Part shown: positions 42,961 through 52,571 of the stretch, in pieces
How the letters are laid out: every line of letters begins with the position of its first letter
How positions within the stretch are numbered: the stretch's first letter is position 1
NCBI RefSeq assembly: GCF_000015165.1
Contig: NC_009485.1
Location: forward strand, 2,334,001-2,398,000
Reading direction: 5' to 3'
Source of the DNA: Bradyrhizobium sp. BTAi1
Lineage (GTDB): Bacteria; Pseudomonadota; Alphaproteobacteria; Rhizobiales; Xanthobacteraceae
Length of the DNA: 64,000 nucleotides
Made by a program: the position numbers and the translations under genes
Notes under the pieces: generated by a model
What the model saw: only the letters and a program-made list of their open reading frames with translations
The model's database searches: none
What the model was told of the DNA's origin: nothing

Positions 42961-43848
42961 TCACGGCCATTTCACCTCGGGGGGCATCGAGGACAGGATC
43001 GACTCGACGTTGCCGCCGGTCTTCAACCCGAAGGTCGTGCCGCGGTCATAGAGCAGGTTGAATTCGACATAGCGGCCGCGTCGGATCAGCTGCTCCTCGC
43101 GGTCCGCCTCGGTCCATGCTGCGCCGAAATTGCGCCGGACCAGCTCCGGATAGACCTTCAGGAAGGCCCGGCCGACATCCTGGGTGAAGGCGAGATCGGC
43201 CTCCCAGTCGCCGGAATCATGATGGTCGTAGAAGATGCCGCCGATGCCGCGCGGCTCCTTGCGATGGGGCAGATAGAAATATTCGTCGCACCAGCGCTTG
43301 TACTTGTCATACGGGGCCACCGTGGCGTGCGCATCGCAGGCGCCCTGCAACGCCGCGTGGAAGGCGAGCGTGTCCGGATCCTCTTGATTGCGGCGGCGGT
43401 CCAGCACCGGGGTGAGGTCGGCGCCGCCACCGAACCAGGCCTTGGTGGTGACGACGAAGCGGGTGTTCATGTGCACGGCCGGCACGTGCGGCGACCACAG
43501 ATGCGCGATCAGGGAGATGCCCGAGGCCCAGAACCGCGGGTCCTCGGACGCGCCGGGGATCTGGCTGCGGAATTCCGGGGCGAACTCGCCATGCACGGTG
43601 GAGCAGTGCACGCCGACCTTTTCGAACAGCCGCCCGTGCATCATGCCCATGACGCCGCCGCCGCCCGGCGCGCCGCTATGGTCGGTGCGCTGCCAGGGCG
43701 TGCGCACGAAGCGGCCGGGCTGGCGCGGATAGAGCGCGGCCGGCGCCTCGTCCTCGAGCTGTTCGAACGCGGCGCAAATCTGGTCGCGCAGGCTCTCGAA
43801 CCAGGCGCGGGCGCGGGCCTTGCGATCCTCGATAGCGGCAGTGGTCAT
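42961..43848 (-). CDS. hemF: oxygen-dependent coproporphyrinogen III oxidase
   Basis: A 295-residue protein that carries out the aerobic oxidative decarboxylation of coproporphyrinogen III to protoporphyrinogen IX in heme synthesis. Family blocks are [52 protein letters not shown] and [18 protein letters not shown]. It lies on the same strand as queD, 104 bp downstream, with a repeat-rich gap between; the promoter may be in that gap. No FixK-type box (TTGA-N6-TCAA) could be seen there. Confidence 0.94.
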   Translation of the reverse strand: MTTAAIEDRKARARAWFESLRDQICAAFEQLEDEAPAALYPRQPGRFVRTPWQRTDHSGAPGGGGVMGMMHGRLFEKVGVHCSTVHGEFAPEFRSQIPGASEDPRFWASGISLIAHLWSPHVPAVHMNTRFVVTTKAWFGGGADLTPVLDRRRNQEDPDTLAFHAALQGACDAHATVAPYDKYKRWCDEYFYLPHRKEPRGIGGIFYDHHDSGDWEADLAFTQDVGRAFLKVYPELVRRNFGAAWTEADREEQLIRRGRYVEFNLLYDRGTTFGLKTGGNVESILSSMPPEVKWP

Positions 43849-43880
43849 GAACCTTCCCCTGGCACATTGTCGTTCACGCT

Positions 43881-43915
43881 GCTGTCAAGAGAGGGTGACA
43901 GCTGTCGGTGACAGC
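43881..43915. repeat. TGACAGC hairpin and repeats upstream of hemF
   Basis: GCTGTCA at 43881-43887 pairs with TGACAGC at 43896-43902 across 8 bases. A further TGACAGC at 43909-43915 can compete for the first arm. The motif lies 33-67 bp upstream of the hemF start and could be a regulatory element or a weak terminator for the que genes. Confidence 0.4.
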
Positions 43916-43952
43916 GCTGTTGTCGCTGCAGGTGAAGTCCTACCACAAGTGA

Positions 43953-44318
43953 TCAGGCCTGCGGACCGAAATAGGTGCAGGTCTCCCGGCAGCTGTCACG
44001 GTGGACGCTGACCTTGGTGACGTGGCCGATGGAGCGGACGCGCTCATAGATGAAGCGTGACAGGTTCTCCAGCGTCGGCAGCCCGATCGCCTCGATCTTG
44101 TTCAAGAACTTATGGTCGAGCATGGCTTGGATCTCGCCCAAGCGCTGTGTCAGCAGGCCGAAATCGACGACCATGCCGGTCGTCGGGTCCGGCGTGCCGC
44201 GCACCGTGACCTCGGCGCGGAAGGAATGGCCGTGGATCTCCTGGCTGGCTTCCCCGAGCGTCGTATGCGCCAGCGCATGCGCGGCCTCGAAGGTGAACGA
44301 TTTGGTCAATTCCCACAT
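43953..44318 (-). CDS. queD: 6-carboxytetrahydropterin synthase-like protein (QueD-type) with changed active site
   Basis: A 121-residue protein of the PTPS/QueD fold. Zinc ligands are present: EAAHAL and HGHSF (three His). The catalytic Cys that stands four residues before HGH in E. coli QueD is Ser here (SQEIHGHS), and the C-terminal acidic residue of the KETC motif is Asp (RDSC). The Asp-His pair LDHKFLN is kept. Context (queE and trmL immediately upstream) points to 7-deazapurine synthesis. The changes mean that enzyme activity of this exact type is not certain. Gene name is by context. Confidence 0.8.
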   Translation of the reverse strand: MWELTKSFTFEAAHALAHTTLGEASQEIHGHSFRAEVTVRGTPDPTTGMVVDFGLLTQRLGEIQAMLDHKFLNKIEAIGLPTLENLSRFIYERVRSIGHVTKVSVHRDSCRETCTYFGPQA

Positions 44319-44336
44319 CGGAAGGGTCGAAGTCCT

Positions 44337-44975
44337 CTATCTGATGCCGATCATCTTGTGCGTCTGCAGGCTGAGCCGCCATTGCGGATGATGCTGGCAG
44401 TATTGAATCGCGCGGGCCGTGTTCGCGGCCGCCTCCGGCCCGTCCATCGGCTGCAGCGAGAAGCGCTGGAAGGCGAGGTCGGCAAACCGCTCCGGCTCGG
44501 CGCCGTCCTGCGGATAGACCAGCTTCAGCTCATGGCCCTGCTGCAGCTTCAGCTCTGCGCCGGCTTTCGGACTGACGCAGATCCAGTCGATGCCGTCCGG
44601 CGGAATGAGCGTGCCGTTGGTCTCGATCCCGACCGCGAAGTCCCGCGCATGCAGCGCCGCGATCAGGTCCGCATCGACCTGCAGCAGCGGCTCGCCGCCG
44701 GTGAGGATCGTATAGCGGTCGGCCGCACCGCCTGTCCATTGCCCGGCGATGGCGGCGGCAAGTGCAGCGGCATCGTCGTAACGCCCGCCGAACGTTCCGT
44801 CGGTACCGACGAAATCGGTGTCGCAGAACCGGCACGTCGCGGTTGCGCGATCGGCCTCGCGTCCGCTCCACAGGTTGCAGCCGGCGAAGCGGCAGAACAC
44901 GGCGGCACGCCCCGCCAGGGCGCCTTCGCCCTGCAGGGTCATGAATATTTCCTTCACCGCGTAGCTCACGCTCAC
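44337..44975 (-). CDS. queE: 7-carboxy-7-deazaguanine synthase
   Basis: A 212-residue radical SAM enzyme. The iron-sulfur motif is CNLWSGREADRATATCRFCD, a CX14CX2C pattern typical of QueE. The following TILTGGEPLLQVDADL and IETNGT blocks match. It converts 6-carboxytetrahydropterin to 7-carboxy-7-deazaguanine in queuosine synthesis. The start is a GTG at 44975 overlapping the trmL stop (GTGA); a GTG at 44969 would place GAGGGAG at better spacing. It lies between trmL and queD. Confidence 0.92.
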   Translation of the reverse strand: MSVSYAVKEIFMTLQGEGALAGRAAVFCRFAGCNLWSGREADRATATCRFCDTDFVGTDGTFGGRYDDAAALAAAIAGQWTGGAADRYTILTGGEPLLQVDADLIAALHARDFAVGIETNGTLIPPDGIDWICVSPKAGAELKLQQGHELKLVYPQDGAEPERFADLAFQRFSLQPMDGPEAAANTARAIQYCQHHPQWRLSLQTHKMIGIR

Positions 44976-45448
44976 GCTCCCTCAGATTGCAATTGGACGA
45001 AATGTCCAACCTGGCGCAGTGCTTCGCCCGCGGCCATCGCGGCGGCCATGGCGACGTTGAGCGAGCGCAGGCCGGGCCTCAGCGGAATGCGCAGCCGCGC
45101 GTCGGCGACCTCCGCCACCGTGTCGGGCACGCCGGCGCTCTCGCGCCCGAGCAGCAGGATGTCGTCCGCCTTGTAGCTGAAATCCAGGTAGGAGGTTGCC
45201 GCCTTGGTCGTGAACAGCAGCAGCCGGTGGCCCTGCGCGGCCCGCCAGTCCTCGAAGGCGCTCCAGGAATCGTGCCTCCGCCATGCGAGATGATCGAGAT
45301 AGTCCATGCCGGCGCGGCGAAACTGCCGGTCCGAGACGGCGAAGCCGGCCGGCTCGATGATGTGGGCCGCGAGCCCGAGGCAGGCGCACAGGCGCAGAAT
45401 CGTTCCGGTGTTTTGCGGAATGTCGGGCTGATAGAGCGCGATCTGCAT
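44972..45448 (-). CDS. trmL: tRNA (cytidine(34)-2'-O)-methyltransferase
   Basis: A 158-residue SPOUT-fold methyltransferase. The opening IALYQPDIPQNTGTILRLCA and the knot segments LLLGRESAGVPDTV and LRIPLRPGLRSLNVAMAAAM match TrmL, which methylates the wobble nucleotide of certain leucine tRNAs. It is first in the trmL-queE-queD set and diverges from the cytochrome bc1 operon. Modification of the anticodon first position by TrmL and by queuosine explains the grouping. Confidence 0.9.
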   Translation of the reverse strand: MQIALYQPDIPQNTGTILRLCACLGLAAHIIEPAGFAVSDRQFRRAGMDYLDHLAWRRHDSWSAFEDWRAAQGHRLLLFTTKAATSYLDFSYKADDILLLGRESAGVPDTVAEVADARLRIPLRPGLRSLNVAMAAAMAAGEALRQVGHFVQLQSEGA

Positions 45449-45719
45449 GCGAATTGGTCTTAAGAATTGGGCGGAACATCCGCTTGGTGAGCGGGAATTG
45501 GTGCATGGCGTGCTGCGGGGCCGATAGCGGGCTTGCGCTCGTATCGCAAGGGTGCCAATAGAACGATTCTGGACGGCTTGTTCCCCACCAGGGGCGGTGG
45601 CATGAGCTGTTTTCTGCCGCCGCGGGGGACGCGGGCGCCGGCAGGCATCTCCCGATCACGTGCATTCCAACGTCGAGCGGGGCGGTTCCACCGGCTGCAA
45701 CGAAGAAAGGGTTGGAATC

Positions 45720-46247
45720 GTGACAGCGTCTACTGCGGATCATCCGACACGCCGGGATTTTCTTTACGTCGCCACGGGCGCAGCCGCGGCGGTTGGTGGC
45801 GTGGCCACCCTGTGGCCCTTCATCTCTCAGATGAATCCCGATGCCTCGACCATCGCCGCCGGTGCGCCGATCGAGGTCGATCTTTCGCCGATCGCCGAAG
45901 GACAGGACATCAAGGTGTTCTGGCGCGGCAAGCCGATCTACATCTCCCACCGCACCAAGAAGCAGGTCGAGGAGGTCCGCAAGGTTCCGGTCTCGAGCCT
46001 GATTGATCCGGCGACCGACCAGTCCCGCACCAAGGACGGCCATGAGCAGTGGCTCGTCGTGATCGGCATCTGTACGCATCTCGGCTGCATCCCGATCGCC
46101 CATGAAGGCAATTACGACGGCTTCTTCTGCCCCTGCCACGGCTCGCAATACGACGCCTCCGGGCGCGTCCGCCAGGGACCGGCGCCGCTCAACCTGCCTG
46201 TCCCGCCCTATCAGTTCGTTTCCGACACCAAGATCCAGATCGGCTGA
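45720..46247 (+). CDS. petA: ubiquinol-cytochrome c reductase iron-sulfur subunit (Rieske)
   Basis: A 175-residue Rieske protein, also named FbcF. A twin-arginine signal-anchor is at the N-terminus ([20 protein letters not shown]). Rieske ligands are in C118-THLGC and CPCHGS (C118, H120, C137, H140), with the disulfide pair C123 and C139. It carries electrons from ubiquinol to cytochrome c1. The start is a GTG at 45720, preceded by AAAGGG; the frame open to 45660 is not coding. The fused cytochrome b/c1 gene follows 62 bp downstream. Confidence 0.94.
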   Translation: MTASTADHPTRRDFLYVATGAAAAVGGVATLWPFISQMNPDASTIAAGAPIEVDLSPIAEGQDIKVFWRGKPIYISHRTKKQVEEVRKVPVSSLIDPATDQSRTKDGHEQWLVVIGICTHLGCIPIAHEGNYDGFFCPCHGSQYDASGRVRQGPAPLNLPVPPYQFVSDTKIQIG

Positions 46248-46309
46248 GCGGACGTTACGTCCGCAAGCTCAAGCTCGATCGTGCAAGATAATTCTTTCAG
46301 GAACGCATC

Positions 46310-48376
46310 ATGAGTGGACCTTCGAACTATCAGCCGAGCCATCCCGCCTTGAAGTGGCTCGAGCAGCGACTCCCCATCATCGGCCTGGTCCACTCGTCCT
46401 TCGTTGCCTATCCGACACCGCGGAACCTGAACTACTGGTGGACGTTCGGCGCGATCCTGTCGATGATGCTGGGCGTGCAGATCATCACCGGCGTCATCCT
46501 GGCGATGCATTACACGCCGCACGCCGATCTCGCCTTCAAATCGGTCGAGCTGATCGTCCGCGACGTGAACTACGGCTGGCTGATCCGCAACATGCATGCC
46601 TGCGGCGCATCCATGTTCTTCCTCGCCGTCTATATCCATATGTTCCGCGGCCTCTATTACGGGTCGTATAAGGCGCCGCGCGAGGTGCTCTGGATCCTCG
46701 GCGTCATCATCTACCTGTTGATGATGGCGACCGGCTTCATGGGCTACGTGCTGCCGTGGGGCCAGATGAGCTTCTGGGGCGCCACCGTCATCACCAATCT
46801 GTTCTCGGCCGTGCCCTATTTCGGCGAGAGCATCGTGACCCTGCTGTGGGGCGGCTATTCGGTCGGCAACCCGACCCTGAACCGCTTCTTCGCGCTGCAT
46901 TACCTGCTGCCGTTCCTGATCGCCGGCGTGGTCGTGCTGCACGTCTGGGCCCTGCACGTCGCCGGCCAGAACAACCCGGCCGGCGTCGAGCCCAAGACCG
47001 AAAAGGACATGGTGCCGTTCACGCCCTATGCGACGATCAAGGACTTCTTCGGCGTCACCTGCTTCCTGATCTTCTATTCCTGGTTCATCTTCTACATGCC
47101 GAACTATCTCGGCGAGGCCGACAACTACATCCCGGCGAACCCGGCGGTGACGCCGGCGCACATCGTGCCCGAATGGTACTACCTGCCGTTCTACGCGATC
47201 CTGCGCTCGATCCCGAACAAGCTCGCCGGCGTGGTGGCGATGTTCTCCGCGATCATCGTGCTGGTGTTCCTGCCCTGGCTGGACTCGGCCAAGACCCGTT
47301 CGAACAAGTACCGTCCGCTCGGCAAGCAGTTCTTCTGGATCTTCTTCGTCGTCTGCATCGGCCTCGGCTATCTCGGCGCGCAGCCGCCGGAGGGCGTCTA
47401 TGTCGTGCTCGGCCGCATCCTGACGGTGCTGTACTTCGCCTACTTCCTGATCGTGCTGCCGCTGCTCGCCCGGATCGAGCGGCCGCGGCCGTTGCCGAAC
47501 TCGATCGCCGACGACGTGCTGGCGAAGTCAGGCCGCAAGGCGGTGGCCACGGCGGTGGTTGGGCTTGTTGCCGCATTGTCGCTGTTCGCCGGAAGCACCG
47601 GCGACGCCCGCGCCAGCGAAGGCCAGGAGAACCCGCCGTCGGCGAAGTGGTCGTTTGCCGGTCCGTTCGGCACCTTCGATCGCGGCGCCGTGCAGCGCGG
47701 TCTCAAGGTCTACAAGGAAGTCTGCTCGAACTGCCACTCGCTGCAATATGTCGCGTTCCGCAATCTGTCGGAGCCCGGCGGCCCCGGCTACACGCCGGCG
47801 CAGGCGGCGGCCTTCGCGGCCGAGTACAAGATCAAGGACGGTCCGAACGACGCCGGCGACATGTTCGAGCGTCCGGGCCGTCCGGCGGACTATTTCCCGT
47901 CGCCGTTCCCGAACGAGCAGGCGGCGCGTGCGGCCAATGGCGGCGCGGCTCCGCCGGACCTGTCGCTGATCGCCAAGGCCCGTTCCTACAAGCGCGGCTT
48001 TCCCTGGTTCCTGATCGACTTCTTCACCCAGTTCCAGGAGCAGGGCCCGAACTATGTCAACGCGCTGCTGCAGGGTTATGAAGAGACCCCGCCGCACGGC
48101 GTCACCATCCCGGAAGGTTCGTACTACAACAAGTACTTCCCCGGCCATGCCATCAAGATGCCGCCGCCGTTGTCGGACGGTCAGGTGACCTTCGATGACG
48201 GCTCGCCGGCCACCGTGAAGCAATATGCCCACGACGTGGCGACCTTCCTGATGTGGACCGCGGAGCCGCACATGGAAGCCCGCAAGCGGCTTGGCTATCA
48301 GGTGTTTGTGTTCCTGATCATCTTCGCCGGTCTGATGTACTTCACCAAGAAGCGCGTCTGGGCCGCCGCGCACTAG
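46310..48376 (+). CDS. fbcH: fused cytochrome b / cytochrome c1 of the bc1 complex
   Basis: A 688-residue polyprotein. Residues 1 to about 410 are cytochrome b, with His-ligand helices and the PEWY motif at the quinol site ([15 protein letters not shown]). Near residue 430 a signal-like stretch ([20 protein letters not shown]) starts cytochrome c1, whose heme c motif CSNCH is at about 472-476. A C-terminal helix anchors c1. Processing by a signal peptidase gives two proteins. This fusion is a hallmark of Bradyrhizobium and relatives. Rieske and fbcH form the bc1 operon; a clear terminator follows. Confidence 0.96.
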   Translation: MSGPSNYQPSHPALKWLEQRLPIIGLVHSSFVAYPTPRNLNYWWTFGAILSMMLGVQIITGVILAMHYTPHADLAFKSVELIVRDVNYGWLIRNMHACGASMFFLAVYIHMFRGLYYGSYKAPREVLWILGVIIYLLMMATGFMGYVLPWGQMSFWGATVITNLFSAVPYFGESIVTLLWGGYSVGNPTLNRFFALHYLLPFLIAGVVVLHVWALHVAGQNNPAGVEPKTEKDMVPFTPYATIKDFFGVTCFLIFYSWFIFYMPNYLGEADNYIPANPAVTPAHIVPEWYYLPFYAILRSIPNKLAGVVAMFSAIIVLVFLPWLDSAKTRSNKYRPLGKQFFWIFFVVCIGLGYLGAQPPEGVYVVLGRILTVLYFAYFLIVLPLLARIERPRPLPNSIADDVLAKSGRKAVATAVVGLVAALSLFAGSTGDARASEGQENPPSAKWSFAGPFGTFDRGAVQRGLKVYKEVCSNCHSLQYVAFRNLSEPGGPGYTPAQAAAFAAEYKIKDGPNDAGDMFERPGRPADYFPSPFPNEQAARAANGGAAPPDLSLIAKARSYKRGFPWFLIDFFTQFQEQGPNYVNALLQGYEETPPHGVTIPEGSYYNKYFPGHAIKMPPPLSDGQVTFDDGSPATVKQYAHDVATFLMWTAEPHMEARKRLGYQVFVFLIIFAGLMYFTKKRVWAAAH

Positions 48377-48405
48377 AGACGCACGGCCATCACGGCATGA
48401 GATCG

Positions 48406-48432
48406 AAAAAGCCCCCAACTGGGGGCTTTTTT
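48406..48432 (+). terminator. intrinsic terminator of the bc1 operon
   Basis: AAAAAGCCCCC and GGGGGCTTTTT form an 11-bp stem with an AACT loop, followed by a T-run. It starts 30 bp after the fbcH stop and separates it from ynfA. Confidence 0.93.
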
Positions 48433-48487
48433 GTTTTGGCAGTCGGCTCGTCGCCGCCAATTGCGCGATCTGGCAGAGGAGGGACGC

Positions 48488-48820
48488 ATGACATCATGGC
48501 TGGCCTTTGCAGGTGCGGCAGTGCTCGAGATCGCCGGCTGCTTTGCGTTCTGGGCGTGGTTGCGGCTCGGCCAGTCGGTGCTGTGGCTGCTGCCCGGAAT
48601 GGCCGCGCTCGCCGGCTTCGCCGCGCTGCTCACCATCGCCGAGAGCCCGCTCGCCGGCCGCGCCTATGCCGCCTATGGCGGCATCTACATCACCGCGGCG
48701 CTGCTGTGGGGCTGGCTGGTCGAGGGCCATCGCCCGGATGGCTGGGACGTCACCGGTGCGGTCATCTGCCTGATCGGCATGGCCGTCATCCTGTTCGCCC
48801 CGCGCGCGATGCCGGCGTAG
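48488..48820 (+). CDS. YnfA family (UPF0060) small membrane protein
   Basis: A 110-residue protein with four hydrophobic helices, opening [20 protein letters not shown] and containing [20 protein letters not shown]. This matches UPF0060/YnfA, a small multidrug resistance-like family reported to export drugs as a dimer. The ATG at 48488 is preceded by GAGGAGGG. It is the first gene after the bc1 terminator. Confidence 0.9.
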   Translation: MTSWLAFAGAAVLEIAGCFAFWAWLRLGQSVLWLLPGMAALAGFAALLTIAESPLAGRAYAAYGGIYITAALLWGWLVEGHRPDGWDVTGAVICLIGMAVILFAPRAMPA

Positions 48821-48970
48821 CGTGCCGATGTCGCGCCCCGGATGTCGCCGCACTTATCCGGCTCTCGACATGCTCACGTTCCGGCGAAGCCGATCGGCTG
48901 CAGTCGCGCGCGACACATATTTGCGGTAAACCGCATCCCCAACACCCCAACAGAAAATGCGGAGGATCAC

Positions 48971-49645
48971 ATGGGCACACTGATCAGTTTCAAGCGCCCC
49001 GACGGCCAGGAGGCCAAGGGCTATCTGGCCAAGGCCGCGCAGGCCGATGCGCCGGGCGTCGTCGTCATCCAGGAATGGTGGGGCCTGCAGGACCAGATCA
49101 AGGGGATGTGCGACCGCTTTGCGCTGGCCGGCTTCAACGCGCTGGCGCCCGATCTCTACAAGGGCACGGTGGTGCCGTATCACGACACGGACGCGGCCGG
49201 GCGCGAGATGAACTCGCTCGATTTCATGGATGCGACCACGCAGACCGTGCGCGGCGCAGCGCAATATCTGGCCCGCAATGGTGCCAAGGTCGGCCTGACC
49301 GGCTTCTGCCTCGGCGGCGCGGTGACGATCATCGGTGCGACCAGGATCGATGAGCTCACGGCCGGCGTCGTGTTCTACGGCATTCCGCCGGAGCAGGCGG
49401 CCAAGCCCGCCGACGTCAAGATCCCGCTGCAGGCGCATTTCGCCAACAAGGACGATTGGTGCACGCCGGCGCTGGTCGATGGCTTCGAGGCGGCGATGAA
49501 GGCGGCCGGCAAGTCGCTCGAGCTCTACCGCTACGATGCGGAGCATGCCTTCGTGAACGAGCAGCGCATGACCGTGCATGATCGCGCCGCCGCCGAGCTT
49601 GCCTGGGGCCGCGCCACGGCGTTCTTCCACAAGCATCTCGGGTAA
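48971..49645 (+). CDS. dienelactone hydrolase family protein
   Basis: A 224-residue alpha/beta hydrolase of the DLH type. The nucleophile Cys is in GLTGFCLGGAV, the acid is Asp in AHFANKDDW and the base is His in YDAEHAFVNEQR. Family members hydrolyse dienelactone or related lactones; a given substrate cannot be claimed. The ATG at 48971 has GGAGGATC just upstream; the open frame extends to 48842 but lacks similarity. The gene is soluble and monocistronic. Confidence 0.9.
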   Translation: MGTLISFKRPDGQEAKGYLAKAAQADAPGVVVIQEWWGLQDQIKGMCDRFALAGFNALAPDLYKGTVVPYHDTDAAGREMNSLDFMDATTQTVRGAAQYLARNGAKVGLTGFCLGGAVTIIGATRIDELTAGVVFYGIPPEQAAKPADVKIPLQAHFANKDDWCTPALVDGFEAAMKAAGKSLELYRYDAEHAFVNEQRMTVHDRAAAELAWGRATAFFHKHLG

Positions 49646-49700
49646 GTAAGCTGAACGCGGTGGGCCCCGCCCATCGGAAACGATCGCGCCGCGCGGCTCA

Positions 49701-49716
49701 GACCGCGCGGGCGGTC
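49701..49716. terminator. short GC hairpin between convergent genes
   Basis: GACCGC, loop GCGG, then GCGGTC form a 6-bp stem at 49701-49716. It stands just after the dienelactone hydrolase gene and overlaps the stop end of the small minus-strand gene. No T-run is present. Confidence 0.4.
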
Positions 49717-49916
49717 TAGATCTCGGTCGACGACGGCTCGGCCTCGTCGGCCGCCGGCGCGGTGTCGGCCGGATCGAGCGGGTCAGCGATGGTCGGCCCG
49801 TCGACGGAGCGCCGCCGACGCTTCGTCCGCTTCGCCTGCGCTTCGAGGAAGCAATCGAGCAGCGTCTGCTGCTTCGGGAGCGCATGCGACACTGAAGGCT
49901 GTTTGCCGCGGGCCAT
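49716..49916 (-). CDS. small basic hypothetical protein
   Basis: A 66-residue protein from ATG 49916 (an upstream ATG at 49925 adds three residues). It has a central basic run (KRTKRRRR) and an acidic tail. The basic run and the LLDCFLEAQA helix could bind nucleic acid, but nothing is recognised. It converges on the dienelactone hydrolase gene. Support is modest: no strong ribosome-binding site was found. Confidence 0.45.
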   Translation of the reverse strand: MARGKQPSVSHALPKQQTLLDCFLEAQAKRTKRRRRSVDGPTIADPLDPADTAPAADEAEPSSTEI

Positions 49917-49925
49917 GTTAACCAA

Positions 49926-50289
49926 GGTAATTCAATATGGTTAACCAATCATTGCCATACTATTGCAGGGAAACAACGGTGCTGCCCCCGGGCCCGGTCA
50001 AGTTATGTAACTTTTTCGGGTCACGGCAACCAAGAGTGGGTAATTAATGCTCGCTGCACGCGCGCAACATGAGGTTGTGAGGTTCGTCACACCCCTTGGC
50101 TGCAGCTTTCGCGCCGTCGGACACGGCCCTATGCCCGCGAATCACCATTGATTCGACGCCGGCTGAGCGCCGATCATGGTCGCCCGGAATGGGGCTTGTT
50201 CGTTCAATGAGCGCAATCGCGTCGTCTCCGTTGCGCAGCCGAAACAATCTGAGGTAGTGTTTTCTGTCCTTCTGCTGACGGAGAGAGAC
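49926..50289. other. intergenic region with a small palindrome
   Basis: This gap holds GGTTAAC motifs near 49920-49945, AAGTTA-TG-TAACTT at 50000-50013, and an A+T-rich tract near 50040. The Shine-Dalgarno GACGGAGAGAGAC precedes the next gene. I see no further gene or RNA. Confidence 0.45.
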
Positions 50290-51348
50290 GTGCGTGTGGC
50301 CTTTGCGCTCGCCGGGCTGGGCGGCCTGAACGCCCATGGCGCCGGCTTCCTCGACACCGCCCGGGCCTGGGGCGTCGCGCCGGATCTGGTCACGGCGACC
50401 TCGGGCCAGATCCTGGTGCTGTCGGCCTGGCTGCAGGGCCTCGATCTGCGCCAGCAGCTGATCTCCGCGGATCGCCTCCGCGATCAGACGTCGCAGCTGC
50501 GCACCTTGATGTTCGGCTATCCCGGTGTGTTCCGTCCGGCCTATGCCGAGGCGCTGGCGCGTTTTGTGGCCTGGCCGGATTGGCGCGACGGCCCGTTCAA
50601 CGTCCTCGCCGACCGGCTGCTGCCGGCGCAGCAATATGTTCCGGTGCGCAGCGAGGCCGACTTCGCGCAGGCCGCCGCGACCTTGAACGGGACGTCGATC
50701 GGCGTCGTATTCAACACCTACGATCCCGAGTCCGGCACCGGACTCCTCTACGGCAACGACGCCGCGCGCGCGCTGCTGCCCTCCGAGAAGGCGATTGCCA
50801 ACACCCACGCGGCGCAGGCGCGGCAGTCCGCGGCCAAGCGTGACCTGCGCTACGCCTCCGATGTCGCGGCCGAACGCGCCCTCCATCCGATCACGCCGGA
50901 GGCGATCAAGGCCGCGCTGTGGCTGTCGCTGTACGGCTTCACCAGGCTGCCCCAGGGACAGATGGATGGCGCCTATCACCGCGCCAGCATCATCTCCGAG
51001 CTGCACGGCTTCGATCGCGTTTTCGCCGTGCGCCCGCTCGCCAATGGCTGGCGGGGCGAGACGCCGCAGAACTGGTTCGAGGTGCAGGACTGGACCACCG
51101 AGATGTGGTTCTCGGTCGGCTACAAGGCGGAGGTCGATGCGCTCAAGCGCATCAACGACCTGATCGCGGCGGGCGTCATCACCGATCCCAAATACAAGCG
51201 CGTTGATCTGGTCGAGATCCAGCCGGAAACGCCGGCCGGCTATTTCAACTACTTCGTCGAGCGCGGCGAAGTGTACGAGAATGCGGTCATCGCGACGGAG
51301 CTGAAGTTTGCTGAACTCGGGCTGGTGAGGCCGACAGAGCAGGCTTAG
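50290..51348 (+). CDS. patatin-like (phospholipase-type) protein, uncharacterised
   Basis: A 352-residue protein starting at a GTG at 50290 with a good ribosome-binding site. The N-terminus LAGLGGLNAHGAGFLDTARA resembles the glycine-rich oxyanion loop of patatins, and TATSGQILVLSAWL stands where the GxSxG nucleophile elbow is expected. The elbow is ATSGQ, so only part of GxSxG remains. The catalytic Asp could lie in the later half; DxG/A was not found clearly. Lipid acyl hydrolase activity is possible but uncertain. It is followed by an AraC gene on the other strand. Confidence 0.65.
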   Translation: MRVAFALAGLGGLNAHGAGFLDTARAWGVAPDLVTATSGQILVLSAWLQGLDLRQQLISADRLRDQTSQLRTLMFGYPGVFRPAYAEALARFVAWPDWRDGPFNVLADRLLPAQQYVPVRSEADFAQAAATLNGTSIGVVFNTYDPESGTGLLYGNDAARALLPSEKAIANTHAAQARQSAAKRDLRYASDVAAERALHPITPEAIKAALWLSLYGFTRLPQGQMDGAYHRASIISELHGFDRVFAVRPLANGWRGETPQNWFEVQDWTTEMWFSVGYKAEVDALKRINDLIAAGVITDPKYKRVDLVEIQPETPAGYFNYFVERGEVYENAVIATELKFAELGLVRPTEQA

Positions 51349-51383
51349 CTCGCGAACAGACCGCGCCGAATGCGTCCGCCCCG

Positions 51384-52571
51384 TTAGAGCCGCGTGGAGT
51401 CTGCATCGGGACGATCCGCGGCCGGATGTCCAAGCCTCTGCCGTGCTTTTCGCAGGGTCTCAGACGGCAACTCCCCCATCTCCCGGCGATAATCCGAGGC
51501 AAACCGACCCAGGTTGCCAAAGCCGCATTTGAAGGCGACGGATACCACGCTCGTTCTTGCATCGGGCTTTCCGAGAAGTTCCGACGCGCGCCGCAGTCGC
51601 ACGCGCTTGGCGAACTGGCCGGGTGATCCACGTCCGGTTTCCGAAAACTCCCGAAAGATCGATCTGGCGCTGACACTGGTGATGCGGGCGATCTTCTCCA
51701 TGTCGAGCGGCTCGTTCCAATGAGCCTCGATATACGACTCGACGAGATCGACAATGCTGCGGTTGAGGCGCCGCGGGACGATGTGCAGCCGATCGCTGAA
51801 GTTGTGTCGATGGGCCAGGAGCAGCCGGGTCATCAAGCTGCGCTCGAGCTCTGCGATCGCGAGGGGGGAGTAGTTCTGCCCGAACTTCTGCAACTCGTCG
51901 GCAGCCTTGAAAACGTCCTGCCGAACGAAGGCCATGACAGCCGGATCCGGACTGTCCTCCTCGAAGACCAAGTCTCGATCGCTGCCATCGCCAACGATGG
52001 CTCTCAACAGGCCTTGCAGGGGAGCGGTCTCGACCCTCAGCACCAGCTGGCGGTATCCCGCGGGAAACTTAAGATCCAGCCTCGAACGACCGGAGACGAT
52101 CGGACTCCACGCGGCAATCGGGTGGCTTGATGCAGCTGTCCGATAGGCCGCTGTCCCCCGGATCGAAAAGAACTGCCTGATGATCGTCGATTCCGGAAAT
52201 GACACCGACGCGGCGCCGTCATAGGCGCAGAACGCCAGCCCTGTGGCGCTCAGGGACGCGAGGTTGGCCGCAATGCCGAACTCGTCATCGTGACTGTCGA
52301 AGCGATCGACGCCGTAGATGCCCATCATACGATCGCGCGCGAACTCGCGATCTCGCGATCGAAACAACGGATAACGATCGAGATAGGAGATGTCGCGCAA
52401 TCGGCCCCCGCCCAGTTTGCTTCCTTCACGGGCGCCGCGATCAAGGTCGGTGCGAATCGGCGGCGCTGCGTAAGCACATCGCCGTGCATAATCCGGTCGT
52501 TCTTGTTCCTCGTCAACGAGCCAGCGTGACGCAAGGTCAGCAGAAGATCGGGCTTCCATCCGTAGTTTCAC
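51384..52571 (-). CDS. AraC-family transcriptional regulator
   Basis: A protein of 395 residues. The C-terminal AraC domain is clear (MEKIARITSVSARSIFREFS, then VAFKCGFGNLGRFASDYRRE). The N-terminal part resembles AraC-binding-like sensor domains; the first 60 residues, before YPLFRSRDREFARDRM, may not be part of the protein. A start at ATG 52559 (MEARSS...) or another downstream ATG is possible. It diverges from the PAS chemoreceptor gene. Confidence 0.82.
   Translation of the reverse strand: MKLRMEARSSADLASRWLVDEEQERPDYARRCAYAAPPIRTDLDRGAREGSKLGGGRLRDISYLDRYPLFRSRDREFARDRMMGIYGVDRFDSHDDEFGIAANLASLSATGLAFCAYDGAASVSFPESTIIRQFFSIRGTAAYRTAASSHPIAAWSPIVSGRSRLDLKFPAGYRQLVLRVETAPLQGLLRAIVGDGSDRDLVFEEDSPDPAVMAFVRQDVFKAADELQKFGQNYSPLAIAELERSLMTRLLLAHRHNFSDRLHIVPRRLNRSIVDLVESYIEAHWNEPLDMEKIARITSVSARSIFREFSETGRGSPGQFAKRVRLRRASELLGKPDARTSVVSVAFKCGFGNLGRFASDYRREMGELPSETLRKARQRLGHPAADRPDADSTRL

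Noticed and set aside
43849..43952. FixK/Fnr-type box in front of hemF
   Set aside because: No TTGA-N6-TCAA pattern was found by eye in the gap.
47528..48460. A 310-codon minus-strand frame opposite fbcH
   Set aside because: The plus-strand cytochrome gene is complete and conserved, and the frame crosses the terminator.
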